Program-made: the position numbers and the translations under genes
Shown here: in pieces, positions 1-8,299 of the stretch
How the letters are laid out: each line of letters starts with the position of its first letter
How positions within the stretch are numbered: position 1 is the first letter of the stretch
Assembly (NCBI RefSeq): GCF_000380965.1
Contig: NZ_KB905557.1
Location: 62,001 to 126,000 of the forward strand
Length of the DNA: 64,000 nucleotides
Direction of reading: 5' to 3'
Origin: Paenibacillus ginsengihumi DSM 21568
Lineage (GTDB): Bacteria; Bacillota; Bacilli; Paenibacillales; NBRC-103111
Notes under the pieces: generated by a model
What the model was told of the DNA's origin: nothing
Databases searched by the model: none
The model's input: the letters and a program-made list of their open reading frames with translations, nothing else

Positions 1-66
1 GCATCCCGCAAGCACCGCCAGTACAGCCGCTGCTAACGCCGCGCGTTTCCACATTTTCGCTGTCAT
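1..66 (-). CDS. Lipoprotein, N-terminal fragment cut by the window edge
   Basis: Only the first 22 codons are visible. They start at an ATG preceded by AAGGAG at a good distance and encode a basic start, a hydrophobic run rich in Ala, Val and Leu, and a lipobox-like LAGC at the edge. This is the signature of a type II signal peptide whose cysteine is lipidated outside the membrane. It follows the amidase gene by a short gap on the same strand and is probably co-transcribed. In related genomes a GerM-type germination lipoprotein can occupy such a position, but nothing visible here proves that. Confidence 0.6.
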   Translation of the reverse strand, partial: MTAKMWKRAALAAAVLAVLAGC

Positions 67-81
67 CGTTACACCCACTCC

Positions 82-2016
82 TTAGTCGAGATTCAACTGC
101 TCTTTGATGGCTGCGGCGATCGACGCGGCGACCTTGTCCTGGAACGCCTCGCTGTACATCAACGCTTCCTCGGTCGGGTTGGATAGAAATCCGATTTCCA
201 GGAGCACAGAGGGCATCTCCGTGTTGCGGATCACGTAAAAATTGTTCTTCTTCACTTTCCTGTCCGGAAATCCCGTAGCGGCCAGCAAATGCCGGTGCAT
301 GAGCTCGGCGAATTCGCGGCTCTGATCAGTCCAGTAATACGTCTCCGTGCCGCGAATCGACGGATTATCCAGCACGGAGTTGCCATGAATGGAGACAAAC
401 AGGTCCGCCTGCGCAAGATTGGCGATTTCCACGCGCTCGGAAAGCTCCGGGTACGTATCGTCGCTGCGCGTCAAAACGATCTCGAGCCGGGGGTCCTGCT
501 TGAGCAACTCGCTCACCTTCAGCGTCAAGGGAAGCACGAAATCTTTCTCATGCCGCCCGCTGGCCGATGTCGTGCCGGGGTCCTTGCCGCCATGGCCGGC
601 ATCGAGCACGATTCTCGGCTTGCCGGATTTGGCGGGGAAGCTCCTGCCGCCGAATACGAAGGTGAGTTGATTCGGCACCGATTCTTCCACTCTAGTAAAC
701 TTCGCTTTTTTAGCCAAATCTATTACTATTCTAACGGTCGATGGCTCTTTTGAAAATAGAGAATAGCGAATTGATGCGACGTAATCGCTGTTTTCCGCCA
801 GCTGCCCTTCCCCTTGCGGGTTAACACGGGCATCCAGCTCCGGATCCAGTACGGCCTGCGGGAGATCGATAACGATGCGGTCCGGCCCGGACAGGGAGAA
901 CACTTTCGGTTCAGGCTCGCCGCCGTCGGTCATGACGACAAGGCACTCGCCGGCGACCTTAACGCCCTTGAACACGGGAAGCGCCGCAGCTTTGTCTGTT
1001 TGCGCGCCGGAAGCGGCCTCTCCGTTTAACGTATTCGCCGCTTCCCCCCGGGAATCCTGCTTGTCCCCGGCGATTTCCGTTCCGGACGATTGCCCGGCGC
1101 TCTTACCCGCCTCCTTGCCGGCGGCGTCAGCCGCTTCGGTCTTCTTGCCGCCTGCGGACGATTGGCCTTCCTGCTGCTGGTCCGCGGAAGATTCGCGCTG
1201 GAGCGAAGATGTCTTGACAATCCCCTCCGAATCCGGCTTATTCGTTCCCGCGGCTTCCTTCTTCTTCTCTGATGCCGCATCGGTCCGGTTTTCGGCCTTA
1301 TCGGACGTGCGATCCGACTTGCCGCCTGCCGGCTGCTCTTTCCCCTCTGCCGCGCGGCCGCTTGCCGCGTTCGCCTCGGCGGCATCCGTCGGCTGCTGCT
1401 CGCCTGCAGTCTCCGCCTGCTTGGCGGCGGGAGCCCGCGGAGCGGGGCAGCCGGCTATCGGCTCGGGAGCCTTGGCGTTATTCGCCGGAGCCTCATCGCC
1501 GCCGGCCGGCGCTTCGTCGCCCGCCTTGACCGGCCCTTCAGATTGAGGGGAATCGACCGTTTCCGAACCGTCGCCTTGATTCGCCTCCTCATTTTGGTAC
1601 AAAAATACGGATCTCGTAATTTCGTCCCATTTCACATCGACTCCGAGTTGCTCGCTCACAAAGCGGACGGGAAGCAGCGTATTGCCTTCCGCGATCATCG
1701 GCGCCGTCTCCAGCTCGTAAGCCTGGCTGCCGACCAGCGCCTTCGTTTTGTCAATGAACAATTGAATGCTCGTTTTGCCTTTTTCGATCGTCACTTTACG
1801 CTCCTTTGGCTCCCAGGATACTTCCGAGCCGAGCGATTCCGCAATGATGCGGATCGGCACGAGCGTGTTGCCATTCACGATGCGGGGAGGCACTTCGCCG
1901 ACAAGCGGCTTCCCGTTCATAAACAGTTGAATAGGTGCCTCCGCCGCAGACACCAAGGCGGGAAGAAGCAAAATCGATGAGAGCAGCAAGACTAGCCAGA
2001 CAGTGATTTTTTTCAT
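82..2016 (-). CDS. N-acetylmuramoyl-L-alanine amidase with stalk and AMIN domains
   Basis: A secreted cell-wall hydrolase of 644 residues that cleaves the amide bond between MurNAc and the stem peptide. A signal peptide (about 1-25) is followed by a copper-amine-oxidase-like N-terminal module with two repeats (about 28-140), a very long Ala/Gly/Glu/Lys-rich low-complexity linker (about 145-345), an AMIN domain (about 350-455) and an Amidase_3 catalytic domain. Zinc and catalytic residues are visible in DAGHGGKDPG, the Glu of GRHEKDF, SIHGN and LLEIGFLSN. Two ATGs stand in tandem; the second is better spaced from GAGG and is used here. The CuAO-like module and AMIN domain probably anchor the enzyme to wall polymers. 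The linker is far longer than usual. Confidence 0.92.
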   Translation of the reverse strand: MKKITVWLVLLLSSILLLPALVSAAEAPIQLFMNGKPLVGEVPPRIVNGNTLVPIRIIAESLGSEVSWEPKERKVTIEKGKTSIQLFIDKTKALVGSQAYELETAPMIAEGNTLLPVRFVSEQLGVDVKWDEITRSVFLYQNEEANQGDGSETVDSPQSEGPVKAGDEAPAGGDEAPANNAKAPEPIAGCPAPRAPAAKQAETAGEQQPTDAAEANAASGRAAEGKEQPAGGKSDRTSDKAENRTDAASEKKKEAAGTNKPDSEGIVKTSSLQRESSADQQQEGQSSAGGKKTEAADAAGKEAGKSAGQSSGTEIAGDKQDSRGEAANTLNGEAASGAQTDKAAALPVFKGVKVAGECLVVMTDGGEPEPKVFSLSGPDRIVIDLPQAVLDPELDARVNPQGEGQLAENSDYVASIRYSLFSKEPSTVRIVIDLAKKAKFTRVEESVPNQLTFVFGGRSFPAKSGKPRIVLDAGHGGKDPGTTSASGRHEKDFVLPLTLKVSELLKQDPRLEIVLTRSDDTYPELSERVEIANLAQADLFVSIHGNSVLDNPSIRGTETYYWTDQSREFAELMHRHLLAATGFPDRKVKKNNFYVIRNTEMPSVLLEIGFLSNPTEEALMYSEAFQDKVAASIAAAIKEQLNLD

Positions 2017-2063
2017 CATGCACCTCGATTTTTCGTGAAAATTTTCAAGATTTATGTAAATAT

Positions 2064-2086
2064 CTGCAAATCTGCTGGATTTGCAG
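2064..2086. promoter_or_regulatory. Perfect 9-bp inverted repeat upstream of the amidase
   Basis: CTGCAAATC and GATTTGCAG flank a 5-nt loop about 50 bp before the amidase start. It could be an operator or a 5' mRNA hairpin. No U-run follows, so it is not a terminator. I do not recognise a regulator for it. Confidence 0.35.
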
Positions 2087-2171
2087 ACGAAAGCGCAGGT
2101 TATATGGCGAAATCTCCCATTCTATTAGACTATCATAACAGAAAAAAGTTGCACCAATCTCGAAAAAGCGC

Positions 2172-2211
2172 AAAAAACCGCAACGCGGCCTATCCGGCCC
2201 GCATTACGGTT
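2172..2211 (-). terminator. Rho-independent terminator of the FtsH-like operon
   Basis: A long stem pairing AACCG...GGCC with GGCC...CGGTT, with several G-U pairs, ends in a T-run on the minus strand. It begins about 5 nt after the stop codon of the FtsH-like gene. Confidence 0.85.
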
Positions 2212-2215
2212 GTTG

Positions 2216-3721
2216 TCAGGCTATGCTTTTTTTGTCGCATTGCTGCAGCAGCTTGCGGAATTCGTCGCCCGACAGCGTCTCTTCCCGGATCAGCAGCTCC
2301 AGCGACTGTTCGAACACCGGACGCCTCTCTTCAAGCAGCTTTCGCGTCGCCTCGGTCAGCTCTTCGAGTATGGCCCGGTTCTCCTCCATCAGCCGCTCTT
2401 TCGTCGCCATCTCTCTGTCGACGATGCCGAGGCGGGTCAGGCCGGCGTCCATCATCGTGCGCACCATGCCGAGCGCCTGCTCGAAATCGTTGCGGGAGCC
2501 TGTGCTCCGGCTTCCGTAGAACATTTCTTCGGCGACCGCGCCGCCCAGCGCGATCATAATCTGGTGCTCGATCTGCTCCTTCGTATACAAATACTGGTCC
2601 TGCTGCGGATTATGGCGCACATAGCCGAGCGCCTTGCCCCGCGGGCTGAGCGCTACCTGGGCGACCGAGCGGGGCCGCAGCACCTCGGCGGCGATCGCGT
2701 GGCCGAGCTCGTGCAGGGCGACGCGCTCCCGCTCCTCCTGCGTCGATTCGCGGTCTGTCTTTTCGCCAAGCATCACCTTGTCCACAGCCAGCGTCAGATG
2801 CTTCTGGCTGATCGCTTCCGCCTCTTCGCGCATCGCGTAGATCGCCGCTTCGTTCATCACGCTCTCCAGCTGGGCGCCGGAGAATTGGAACGTTTCCCGG
2901 GCGACGATCTCCAGATCGACGTCTTCGGCCAGGGGCTTGTTCTTCGCATGAATGCGGAGAATGTGCAGCCGCCCCTTCTTGTCCGGCAAGTCGACCTCGA
3001 TCTGCCGGTCGAAGCGTCCCGGGCGCAGCAGCGCGCTATCCAGCATTTCCTTCCGGTTGGTGGCGGCAATAACTAGCACCCGCGGCGTCTGCGCGGTGTG
3101 GATGCCGTCCATCTCGGTCAGCAGCTGGTTCAGCGTCTGATCGTACTCCCGGTGCTGGCCTCCGTCGCGCTTGCCCCCGATCACATCGATCTCGTCGATG
3201 AACACGATCGCGCTGTCCTTGTTGTCCTTGGCTGCGCGGCTCCGCGCTTCCTTGAATAGATCGCGGATGCGGCTGGCACCGACGCCGACATACATCTCGA
3301 CGAATTCGCTGCCGGAAGCGGCCAAAAAGACGGAATTCGTATAATGCGCCGCCGCCTTGGCCAGCAGCGTCTTGCCTGTGCCCGGAGGCCCTGTCAGCAA
3401 AATCCCTTTCAGCGGACGGATGCCGAGGCGCTGGATATCGTCCGCCCGAATCAGAAAATCGAGCGCCTCCCTTAGCTCCCGCTTGGCGCGGTCCTGCCCG
3501 CCGATATCGTCAAAGGTCATATAGACCGGCGGCCTGCTGCGGCTTTTGCGCTCGGAGGAGCCCCCTACGCCCATGCCGCCGCGAGCGCGGCTCATATAGA
3601 AGAAAATGCCCAAAATCGCCGTCATAAATACGATCGGAACGATGTTCACGCCCATGTATATGAGGAAGGCGATCACGACCGGCGTCGTGCCGATAAAAAT
3701 TTCCTTGCCGTATTTACTCAT
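2216..3721 (-). CDS. FtsH-like AAA+ membrane zinc metalloprotease lacking an extracytoplasmic domain
   Basis: 501 residues. Two closely spaced hydrophobic segments (about 11-43) lead into an AAA+ ATPase with Walker A GPPGTGKT (111-118), pore motif VEMYVGVGA (about 141-149), Walker B IVFIDEID (172-179) and LLRPGRFDRQ. The protease domain has HELGH (337-341) and a conserved Asp in STGSRNDF (412) as third zinc ligand, so it should be active. Canonical FtsH has about 75 external residues between its two membrane segments; here they are almost absent. The ATG lies inside the stop region of the upstream gene (8-bp overlap), with GGGAG as ribosome site. An in-frame extension up to 3958 exists but is the shadow of the upstream gene. 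Probably an FtsH paralogue, not the canonical housekeeping copy. Confidence 0.9.
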   Translation of the reverse strand: MSKYGKEIFIGTTPVVIAFLIYMGVNIVPIVFMTAILGIFFYMSRARGGMGVGGSSERKSRSRPPVYMTFDDIGGQDRAKRELREALDFLIRADDIQRLGIRPLKGILLTGPPGTGKTLLAKAAAHYTNSVFLAASGSEFVEMYVGVGASRIRDLFKEARSRAAKDNKDSAIVFIDEIDVIGGKRDGGQHREYDQTLNQLLTEMDGIHTAQTPRVLVIAATNRKEMLDSALLRPGRFDRQIEVDLPDKKGRLHILRIHAKNKPLAEDVDLEIVARETFQFSGAQLESVMNEAAIYAMREEAEAISQKHLTLAVDKVMLGEKTDRESTQEERERVALHELGHAIAAEVLRPRSVAQVALSPRGKALGYVRHNPQQDQYLYTKEQIEHQIMIALGGAVAEEMFYGSRSTGSRNDFEQALGMVRTMMDAGLTRLGIVDREMATKERLMEENRAILEELTEATRKLLEERRPVFEQSLELLIREETLSGDEFRKLLQQCDKKSIA

Positions 3722-4250
3722 TCGGCCACACTCCCAGCTTGGCAGGCGTCCGCGGCAGCATGATGCGCTTGACTGCTTCGTTGTTCCGCAATGTGACGTA
3801 GACATATTTCTCGTCCATTTCGGTCTCGACCGTAAGGCCACTGCCCGACGCCTCCGCCCGCGCCTCCAGCGCTTTCGGTATGTCCGCATAATGCATCGTC
3901 TCCATCGCTTGGGCGACCTCGAACAACGCCGACGCCCACCACTGATCGAGCGCCGCATCCGGCGATTCTTCCGCCTTCAGCACCAATTCGCGGCCTTTCA
4001 GCGCCACGGCGCCTTCCGCTTCGATGCGCTGATATACTTCCCTGAGGCTTGCCTCGGGAGCCAGTTTGACGGCGATCTCGGCTTTGTCGCCGCTCAGCTT
4101 CAAGGAGACGAGCTCTGCGCCGGGAATGCCGGAGACAACCGAATGCAGCGGACTTTCCATGGCCACGCTGCGGTATGCGAAATATCCGCCGAACAGCAAT
4201 ACCGCCGAAACGCAAACACTGATGATAACGGGTAAGAGACGTATCTTCAT
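3714..4250 (-). CDS. Membrane-anchored extracytoplasmic protein coupled to the FtsH-like protease
   Basis: 178 residues of unknown family. One N-terminal membrane segment (about 5-27) is followed by an approximately 150-residue soluble domain predicted outside the cell, with two stretches of alternating hydrophobic residues near the end (LTVETEMDE, KYVYVTLRN). It starts at an ATG behind GGGGGA. Its stop overlaps the start of the FtsH-like gene, so the two are translationally coupled and probably made in fixed ratio. Because the partner lacks the usual external FtsH domain, this protein may supply an external sensor or adaptor. That is inference. Confidence 0.75.
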   Translation of the reverse strand: MKIRLLPVIISVCVSAVLLFGGYFAYRSVAMESPLHSVVSGIPGAELVSLKLSGDKAEIAVKLAPEASLREVYQRIEAEGAVALKGRELVLKAEESPDAALDQWWASALFEVAQAMETMHYADIPKALEARAEASGSGLTVETEMDEKYVYVTLRNNEAVKRIMLPRTPAKLGVWPNE

Positions 4251-4331
4251 CTGCCATCGTCCCCCTCTCTATATGTTAAAAATCGATTTTCGTTGATATA
4301 ACGATCATACGCCAGCAAAAGGCATATCTAA

Positions 4332-4340
4332 AGTATAGCA
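4332..4340 (-). promoter_or_regulatory. Extended -10 promoter before the protease operon
   Basis: TGCTATACT on the minus strand, about 80 bp before the first gene of the FtsH-like operon, matches an extended -10 (TGnTATAAT). I see no good -35. It lies between the terminator of ypmB and the operon. Confidence 0.4.
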
Positions 4341-4392
4341 TACGATATATCAAAATGGCGGATGCAATGTGTGGAAGACCGGGAAACAAGCG

Positions 4393-4428
4393 AAAAAAGC
4401 CGCTGCAAGCAAAGCTTGCAAGCGGCTT
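4393..4428 (-). terminator. Terminator after ypmB
   Basis: AAGCCGCTTGCAAGC pairs with GCTTGCAGCGGCTT (one bulge) and is followed by six T on the minus strand, about 25 nt after the ypmB stop. Confidence 0.88.
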
Positions 4429-4451
4429 GACCGGGCCGATGGCAAGCGCGG

Positions 4452-4982
4452 CTACTGAATGCTGAGGCGCCACGTATCGATCGGAGTCCCGTCCTTGAAC
4501 GTATAATAATCGTAATAATACTTGCTGCGGCCTCCATTCTCCGGAGGCAGCTTGTAAAACACTTCCCACACCTTTTCATTGTGCAAAATGCCGGGCGTAA
4601 CCCGCAGCACTTCGATGCCTTGCGCTTTGGACATCGTTTGCGAGACGGCCTGCTCCGGGCCGATGCCGTCTGCCGCCATCTCGGCGATCAGCTCATCCTC
4701 GCTCACCCAGACGATCAGACCTTGCCCGATCTTATCCTGCCCCTGAATCACGGTATATGTCTTGTCGCCGACGAACCTGTCGACCTTGTCCGCTTTGGCC
4801 AAAATCGTCTTCTCGTAAGCGGCAAGTACAGCGGCGCGCCGCGCCTCCCATTCGCCGCCCATGATGGAAGAAAACAGCAGGCTGCCGAGCACCAGCAGCA
4901 ATATCGCGATCGTGGCGACTGCCGCGGCCAGCTTCCAGCCGAGAAAGCGGCGAAGGTAGCGATTGTCGCGAAGCCGTGCCAT
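4452..4982 (-). CDS. ypmB: YpmB-like membrane protein (DUF5590/PepSY-type)
   Basis: 176 residues with a basic N-terminus, one membrane segment (about 17-38) and an external domain with two PepSY-like alpha/beta repeats. The second ends in KVWEVFYKL followed by a Tyr-rich strand, as in the B. subtilis YpmB family of unknown function. The reading frame opens with GTG-ATG; the ATG overlaps the mtaD stop (TGATG), which decides the start. In B. subtilis ypmB also lies near dinG, so position supports the name. Cell-surface location is inferred. Confidence 0.75.
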   Translation of the reverse strand: MARLRDNRYLRRFLGWKLAAAVATIAILLLVLGSLLFSSIMGGEWEARRAAVLAAYEKTILAKADKVDRFVGDKTYTVIQGQDKIGQGLIVWVSEDELIAEMAADGIGPEQAVSQTMSKAQGIEVLRVTPGILHNEKVWEVFYKLPPENGGRSKYYYDYYTFKDGTPIDTWRLSIQ

Positions 4983-6304
4983 CACTGTCCCGTCAGCCTC
5001 TCAAAGCTGCGCTGCGCTTCGAAGCGCACCCGTTCTTCATCGACAGTCAAGCACTCCCGGCTGCGCATGATCCAGCGGCCGTTCACGCACATGTCGACGA
5101 CATCGCTGCCGGAAGCGGCGTATACCGCATGCGAGATCAAATTCGTGCGCGGATAGAAGTGCGCCTGCTCGATATCGAGCCCGATCACGTCGGCCTTCAT
5201 GCCGGGCCTTAGCATCCCGACTTGATCCAGCCAGATCGACCGCGCGCCGTAAGTCGTGCCCAGCTTCAGCGCTTCCCACGCCGGGACGGCGACCGGATCG
5301 CCGGATACCCCTTTATGCAGCAGGGCCGCCAGCCTGATCTCCTCGAACATGTCGAGATTGTTGTTGCTGGCCGAGCTGTCGGTTCCAAGCGACACGAGCA
5401 CGCCGGCCTTAAGCAGCTCGGGCACGCGGGCCACGCCGCTGGCCAGCTTCAGATTGCTTCCCGGATTATGCGATACCCGCACGTCGTAGCGCTTCAGCAC
5501 AGCGATTTCCTCGTCGGTGAGGTGGACGCCGTGCGCTACCAGCGTCGGGCGCTCGAATACGCCAAGCTTCTCGAGATGGGCGACCGGCCGCGCCCCGTAT
5601 CGATCGACATTGTCCTGCACCTCGCGCGCCGTCTCCGACATATGGGTATGAATCGGCAAGTTCAGATCGTGCGAGGCTTGCACGATCCGTTCGATATAAT
5701 CGGGCGGGCACGTATACGAGGCATGCGGCGACATCATCGTCGTAATGCGTCCTTCCGCCTGGCCGTGCCAATCTCTAGCGAACTGGACCGCCTCCTTCAG
5801 CTTGGCGTCCTGCACGTCCGGCGGACAGAGGCCGATGACGCCGCGGGTGAGGCAGCCTCTCAGGCCGCTCGCCTGCACCGCTTTGGCCACTTCATCCATA
5901 TGGTCATACATATCGACAAAAGTCGTCGTGCCGCTCTTGATCATCTCCAGAATCGACAGCATGGTGCCTGCGCGCACGTCTTCCGCCGTAAACTGCGCTT
6001 CCATCGGCCACATTTTTTGCTCAAGCCAAATCTGGAGTGCCAGATCGTCCCCGTAGCCGCGCAGCAGCGACATCGCCGCGTGGCAATGCGTATTGACAAG
6101 ACCGGGCATGAACAGCTTGCCTTTGCCGTCGATTCGCTCGTCATAAGCTTCCAGCGGCAGCGGGGGCTCGGTGCCGATATAGGCAATGCTCTCCCCTTCG
6201 ATCGCCATGCATCCTTGGACGAGCGGCTGCGCCTCGTCCATGGTCAAAAAAATGCCGTTTGTGATCACGGTTTTCTTCACTTGAGCTACACGACCTTTCC
6301 CCAT
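4982..6304 (-). CDS. mtaD: 5-methylthioadenosine/S-adenosylhomocysteine deaminase
   Basis: A cytosolic amidohydrolase-superfamily deaminase that converts MTA or SAH to the inosine derivative, linked to methionine salvage. Metal-ligand motifs are intact: NTHCHAAMS, HTHMSET, VAHGVHL and LGTDSSASNN. Length (about 440) fits the family. The start is uncertain: ATG at 6304 (chosen), TTG at 6328, or GTG at 6280, which is nearer the usual family N-terminus and has AAAGG 12 nt upstream. Its stop overlaps the ypmB start. The family also contains guanine and other deaminases, so substrate is inferred from overall likeness. Confidence 0.85.
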   Translation of the reverse strand: MGKGRVAQVKKTVITNGIFLTMDEAQPLVQGCMAIEGESIAYIGTEPPLPLEAYDERIDGKGKLFMPGLVNTHCHAAMSLLRGYGDDLALQIWLEQKMWPMEAQFTAEDVRAGTMLSILEMIKSGTTTFVDMYDHMDEVAKAVQASGLRGCLTRGVIGLCPPDVQDAKLKEAVQFARDWHGQAEGRITTMMSPHASYTCPPDYIERIVQASHDLNLPIHTHMSETAREVQDNVDRYGARPVAHLEKLGVFERPTLVAHGVHLTDEEIAVLKRYDVRVSHNPGSNLKLASGVARVPELLKAGVLVSLGTDSSASNNNLDMFEEIRLAALLHKGVSGDPVAVPAWEALKLGTTYGARSIWLDQVGMLRPGMKADVIGLDIEQAHFYPRTNLISHAVYAASGSDVVDMCVNGRWIMRSRECLTVDEERVRFEAQRSFERLTGQ

Positions 6305-6446
6305 CAGTTCATTGTTTCCAATGTACAACTTTGCCGCTTAAAATTCAAGCAGCGCGCGGCTTGCGGCCGTCTTCATAAGAATGGCGTCATCGACATATTC
6401 TAAACGGGATAAACGAGGATTGCTTTTCGCAAGCCGATTGTGTTAT

Positions 6447-6515
6447 TTTTAATTTTGTGTTAATTTCGGACCTTTTTCTACATAATTCGAGGCTGTTTTG
6501 TTGATGTTTTGTTAA
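6447..6515 (-). promoter_or_regulatory. Candidate PhoP boxes before the phosphate transporter operon
   Basis: Two pairs of hexamers occur at exact 11-bp spacing. On the minus strand they read TTAACA with TTAAAA (6447-6463) and TTAACA with TCAACA (6499-6515). B. subtilis PhoP binds TT(A/T/C)ACA direct repeats at this spacing. A CATAAT at 6481-6486, 17 bp after the first pair, could be a -10 for the downstream genes. The hexamers run opposite to the phosphate genes, so activation or repression cannot be told. Confidence 0.45.
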
Positions 6516-6556
6516 TTCAGGGATTACCCTGTCCAAATACTGAGGAGGCTTGAACC

Positions 6557-7177
6557 ATGTTGTTCACCAAAAAAAATGACACCGATTTTTTGCTGCTGCT
6601 CATCAAGGCATCGGAAAATACGCTGCAGGCGGCGCAAATCTTCCGCAATGCGGTGATGGGCGACGAGCCGCCGGCTTCGTATTACCCCCAGCTTAAGGAG
6701 CTGGAGAGCCAGGGCGACGAGATTACCCACCAAATCTTCAAAGGCTTGAACAAAGTGTTTATTACACCGCTCGACCGCGAGGATATCATGGAGCTGGCCT
6801 CCAAGGTGGACGATGTCATGGACGGCATCGAAGCGACCATCGCACGGTTCGATTACATGAAGATCACAAAGAGCGATAAGTATATGAAAGATTTTTCGGC
6901 TGTGCTCGTTTCATGCTGTCAGCATATACTGGATGCGTTCAAGCTTCTCTCCAAGAAGAAGTACATGCAGATCACCGAGCATACCGTTCAAATCAACAGC
7001 CTGGAAAACGAAGGCGACCGGCTTATGCGCGAAGGCATACGCGAAATTTTCCACAACCCGACAGACCCGTACCACGATTTCAAGCTGAAAGAGATGTACG
7101 AGCGGCTGGAGCAGGCGACCGATGCTTGCGAGGACGTTGCCAATATATTGGAAAGCGTCGTTCTCCGGTATTCCTGA
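6557..7177 (+). CDS. DUF47 (PhoU-like) protein paired with Pit transporter
   Basis: 206 residues, all-helical, with two PhoU-like repeats bearing acidic clusters such as ELASKVDDVMDGIE and EQATDACEDVANILE that could bind metal or phosphate. This family (UPF0111, YkaA-like) is regularly encoded just before pit genes and is thought to control the transporter. It starts at an ATG behind GAGGAGG. It lies 76 bp before pit in the same direction, so they form an operon. It is the first plus-strand gene of the window. Confidence 0.88.
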   Translation: MLFTKKNDTDFLLLLIKASENTLQAAQIFRNAVMGDEPPASYYPQLKELESQGDEITHQIFKGLNKVFITPLDREDIMELASKVDDVMDGIEATIARFDYMKITKSDKYMKDFSAVLVSCCQHILDAFKLLSKKKYMQITEHTVQINSLENEGDRLMREGIREIFHNPTDPYHDFKLKEMYERLEQATDACEDVANILESVVLRYS

Positions 7178-7253
7178 TCGACTGAACATGTTTGCTTCAA
7201 CAGGCACATCCGGGACAGCGTACGCCGCTGCCTAGTCCGCTTAGGAGGAACTT

Positions 7254-8255
7254 ATGCTCGAACTAATCATCATCATCGTCGCCTTGGCGCTGATCTTCGA
7301 CTTTATCAACGGCTTTCACGACACGGCCAACGCGATCGCCACATCCATCTCAACCCGGGCGCTTTCCCCCCGGTTCGCCGTTCTATTTGCTGCCGTGCTC
7401 AATTTTGTCGGCGCCATCTATTCTTCCGAAGTCGCCAAAACGGTCGGCGGCAAAGTCGCCGATCCGGCCACGATCGACAACGGCGTCCATGTCGTTATCG
7501 CCGCGCTGCTGTCGGCCATTATCTGGAACCTGGTCACCTGGTATTACGGCATTCCGTCATCGTCGTCGCATACGCTGATCGGCTCGCTGGCCGGTGCGGT
7601 CATCGCGGGCGCCGGCTGGCAAGCGCTCAATCTCGGCGGTTTAGGTGAAATTGTACTCATCCTGATTTTGTCCCCGATCGTCGCCTTCGGCACCGGCTTC
7701 ATTATCATGTGGATCATCAAGAAGTGGATTATCGCCGCAGGGAACCATTCCCGGACGAAGCTGAACCGGATGTTCAGATCTTTCCAAGTATTGTCTGCCG
7801 GGCTGCTGTCTTTCTCCCATGGCGGCAACGACGCCCAGAAGGCGATGGGCATCATCGTATTCGGTCTCGTCGCCCTCGGCTATCAGGACACACTGGACGT
7901 GCCTTTATGGGTCAAGCTGGCGGCAGCGACGGCGATGGGGCTCGGCACCTCGATCGGCGGCTGGCGCATCATTAAGACGATGAGCAAGAAGCTGCTGAAG
8001 ATCGAACCGATCAACGGGTTCGCTTCGGATCTGAACTCGTCCATCGTCATTCAGACTTCAACGCATCTCGGCATGCCGCTCTCGACGACCCATGTCATTT
8101 CTTCTTCCATCATCGGCACCGGGGCGGTCATGCGCTTCCACGACGTCAAGTGGGGTGTCGTGACGAAGATGATCATGACCTGGCTGATCACGATTCCGAT
8201 CAGCATGGTGCTCGCCTATCTCATCTATGAGATCATGTTCGTTCTCTCCAAATAA
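7254..8255 (+). CDS. pit: Inorganic phosphate transporter, PiT family
   Basis: 333 residues with about ten hydrophobic segments. It carries both inverted PiT signature repeats: GFHDTANAIATSI near the N-terminus and SHGGNDAQKAMG near the middle. It imports phosphate as metal-phosphate with a cation. The start follows TAGGAGGAACTT. The length is typical of the short bacterial form. It is co-transcribed with the DUF47 gene and ends in a strong terminator. Confidence 0.94.
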   Translation: MLELIIIIVALALIFDFINGFHDTANAIATSISTRALSPRFAVLFAAVLNFVGAIYSSEVAKTVGGKVADPATIDNGVHVVIAALLSAIIWNLVTWYYGIPSSSSHTLIGSLAGAVIAGAGWQALNLGGLGEIVLILILSPIVAFGTGFIIMWIIKKWIIAAGNHSRTKLNRMFRSFQVLSAGLLSFSHGGNDAQKAMGIIVFGLVALGYQDTLDVPLWVKLAAATAMGLGTSIGGWRIIKTMSKKLLKIEPINGFASDLNSSIVIQTSTHLGMPLSTTHVISSSIIGTGAVMRFHDVKWGVVTKMIMTWLITIPISMVLAYLIYEIMFVLSK

Positions 8256-8260
8256 TGGAC

Positions 8261-8299
8261 AAGCCCGGCGGATGAAATCCGCCGGGCTTGTTTTTTTTT
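8261..8299 (+). terminator. Terminator of the pit operon
   Basis: AAGCCCGGCGGAT pairs perfectly with ATCCGCCGGGCTT around a GAA loop, followed by nine T. It lies just past the pit stop and touches the stop of the convergent rex gene, so the hairpin may serve both transcripts. Confidence 0.95.

Noticed and set aside
3722-3958. N-terminal extension of the FtsH-like protein
   Set aside because: The extra residues are Arg-rich shadow of the upstream gene; the ATG at 3721 has GGGAG and the normal domain order.
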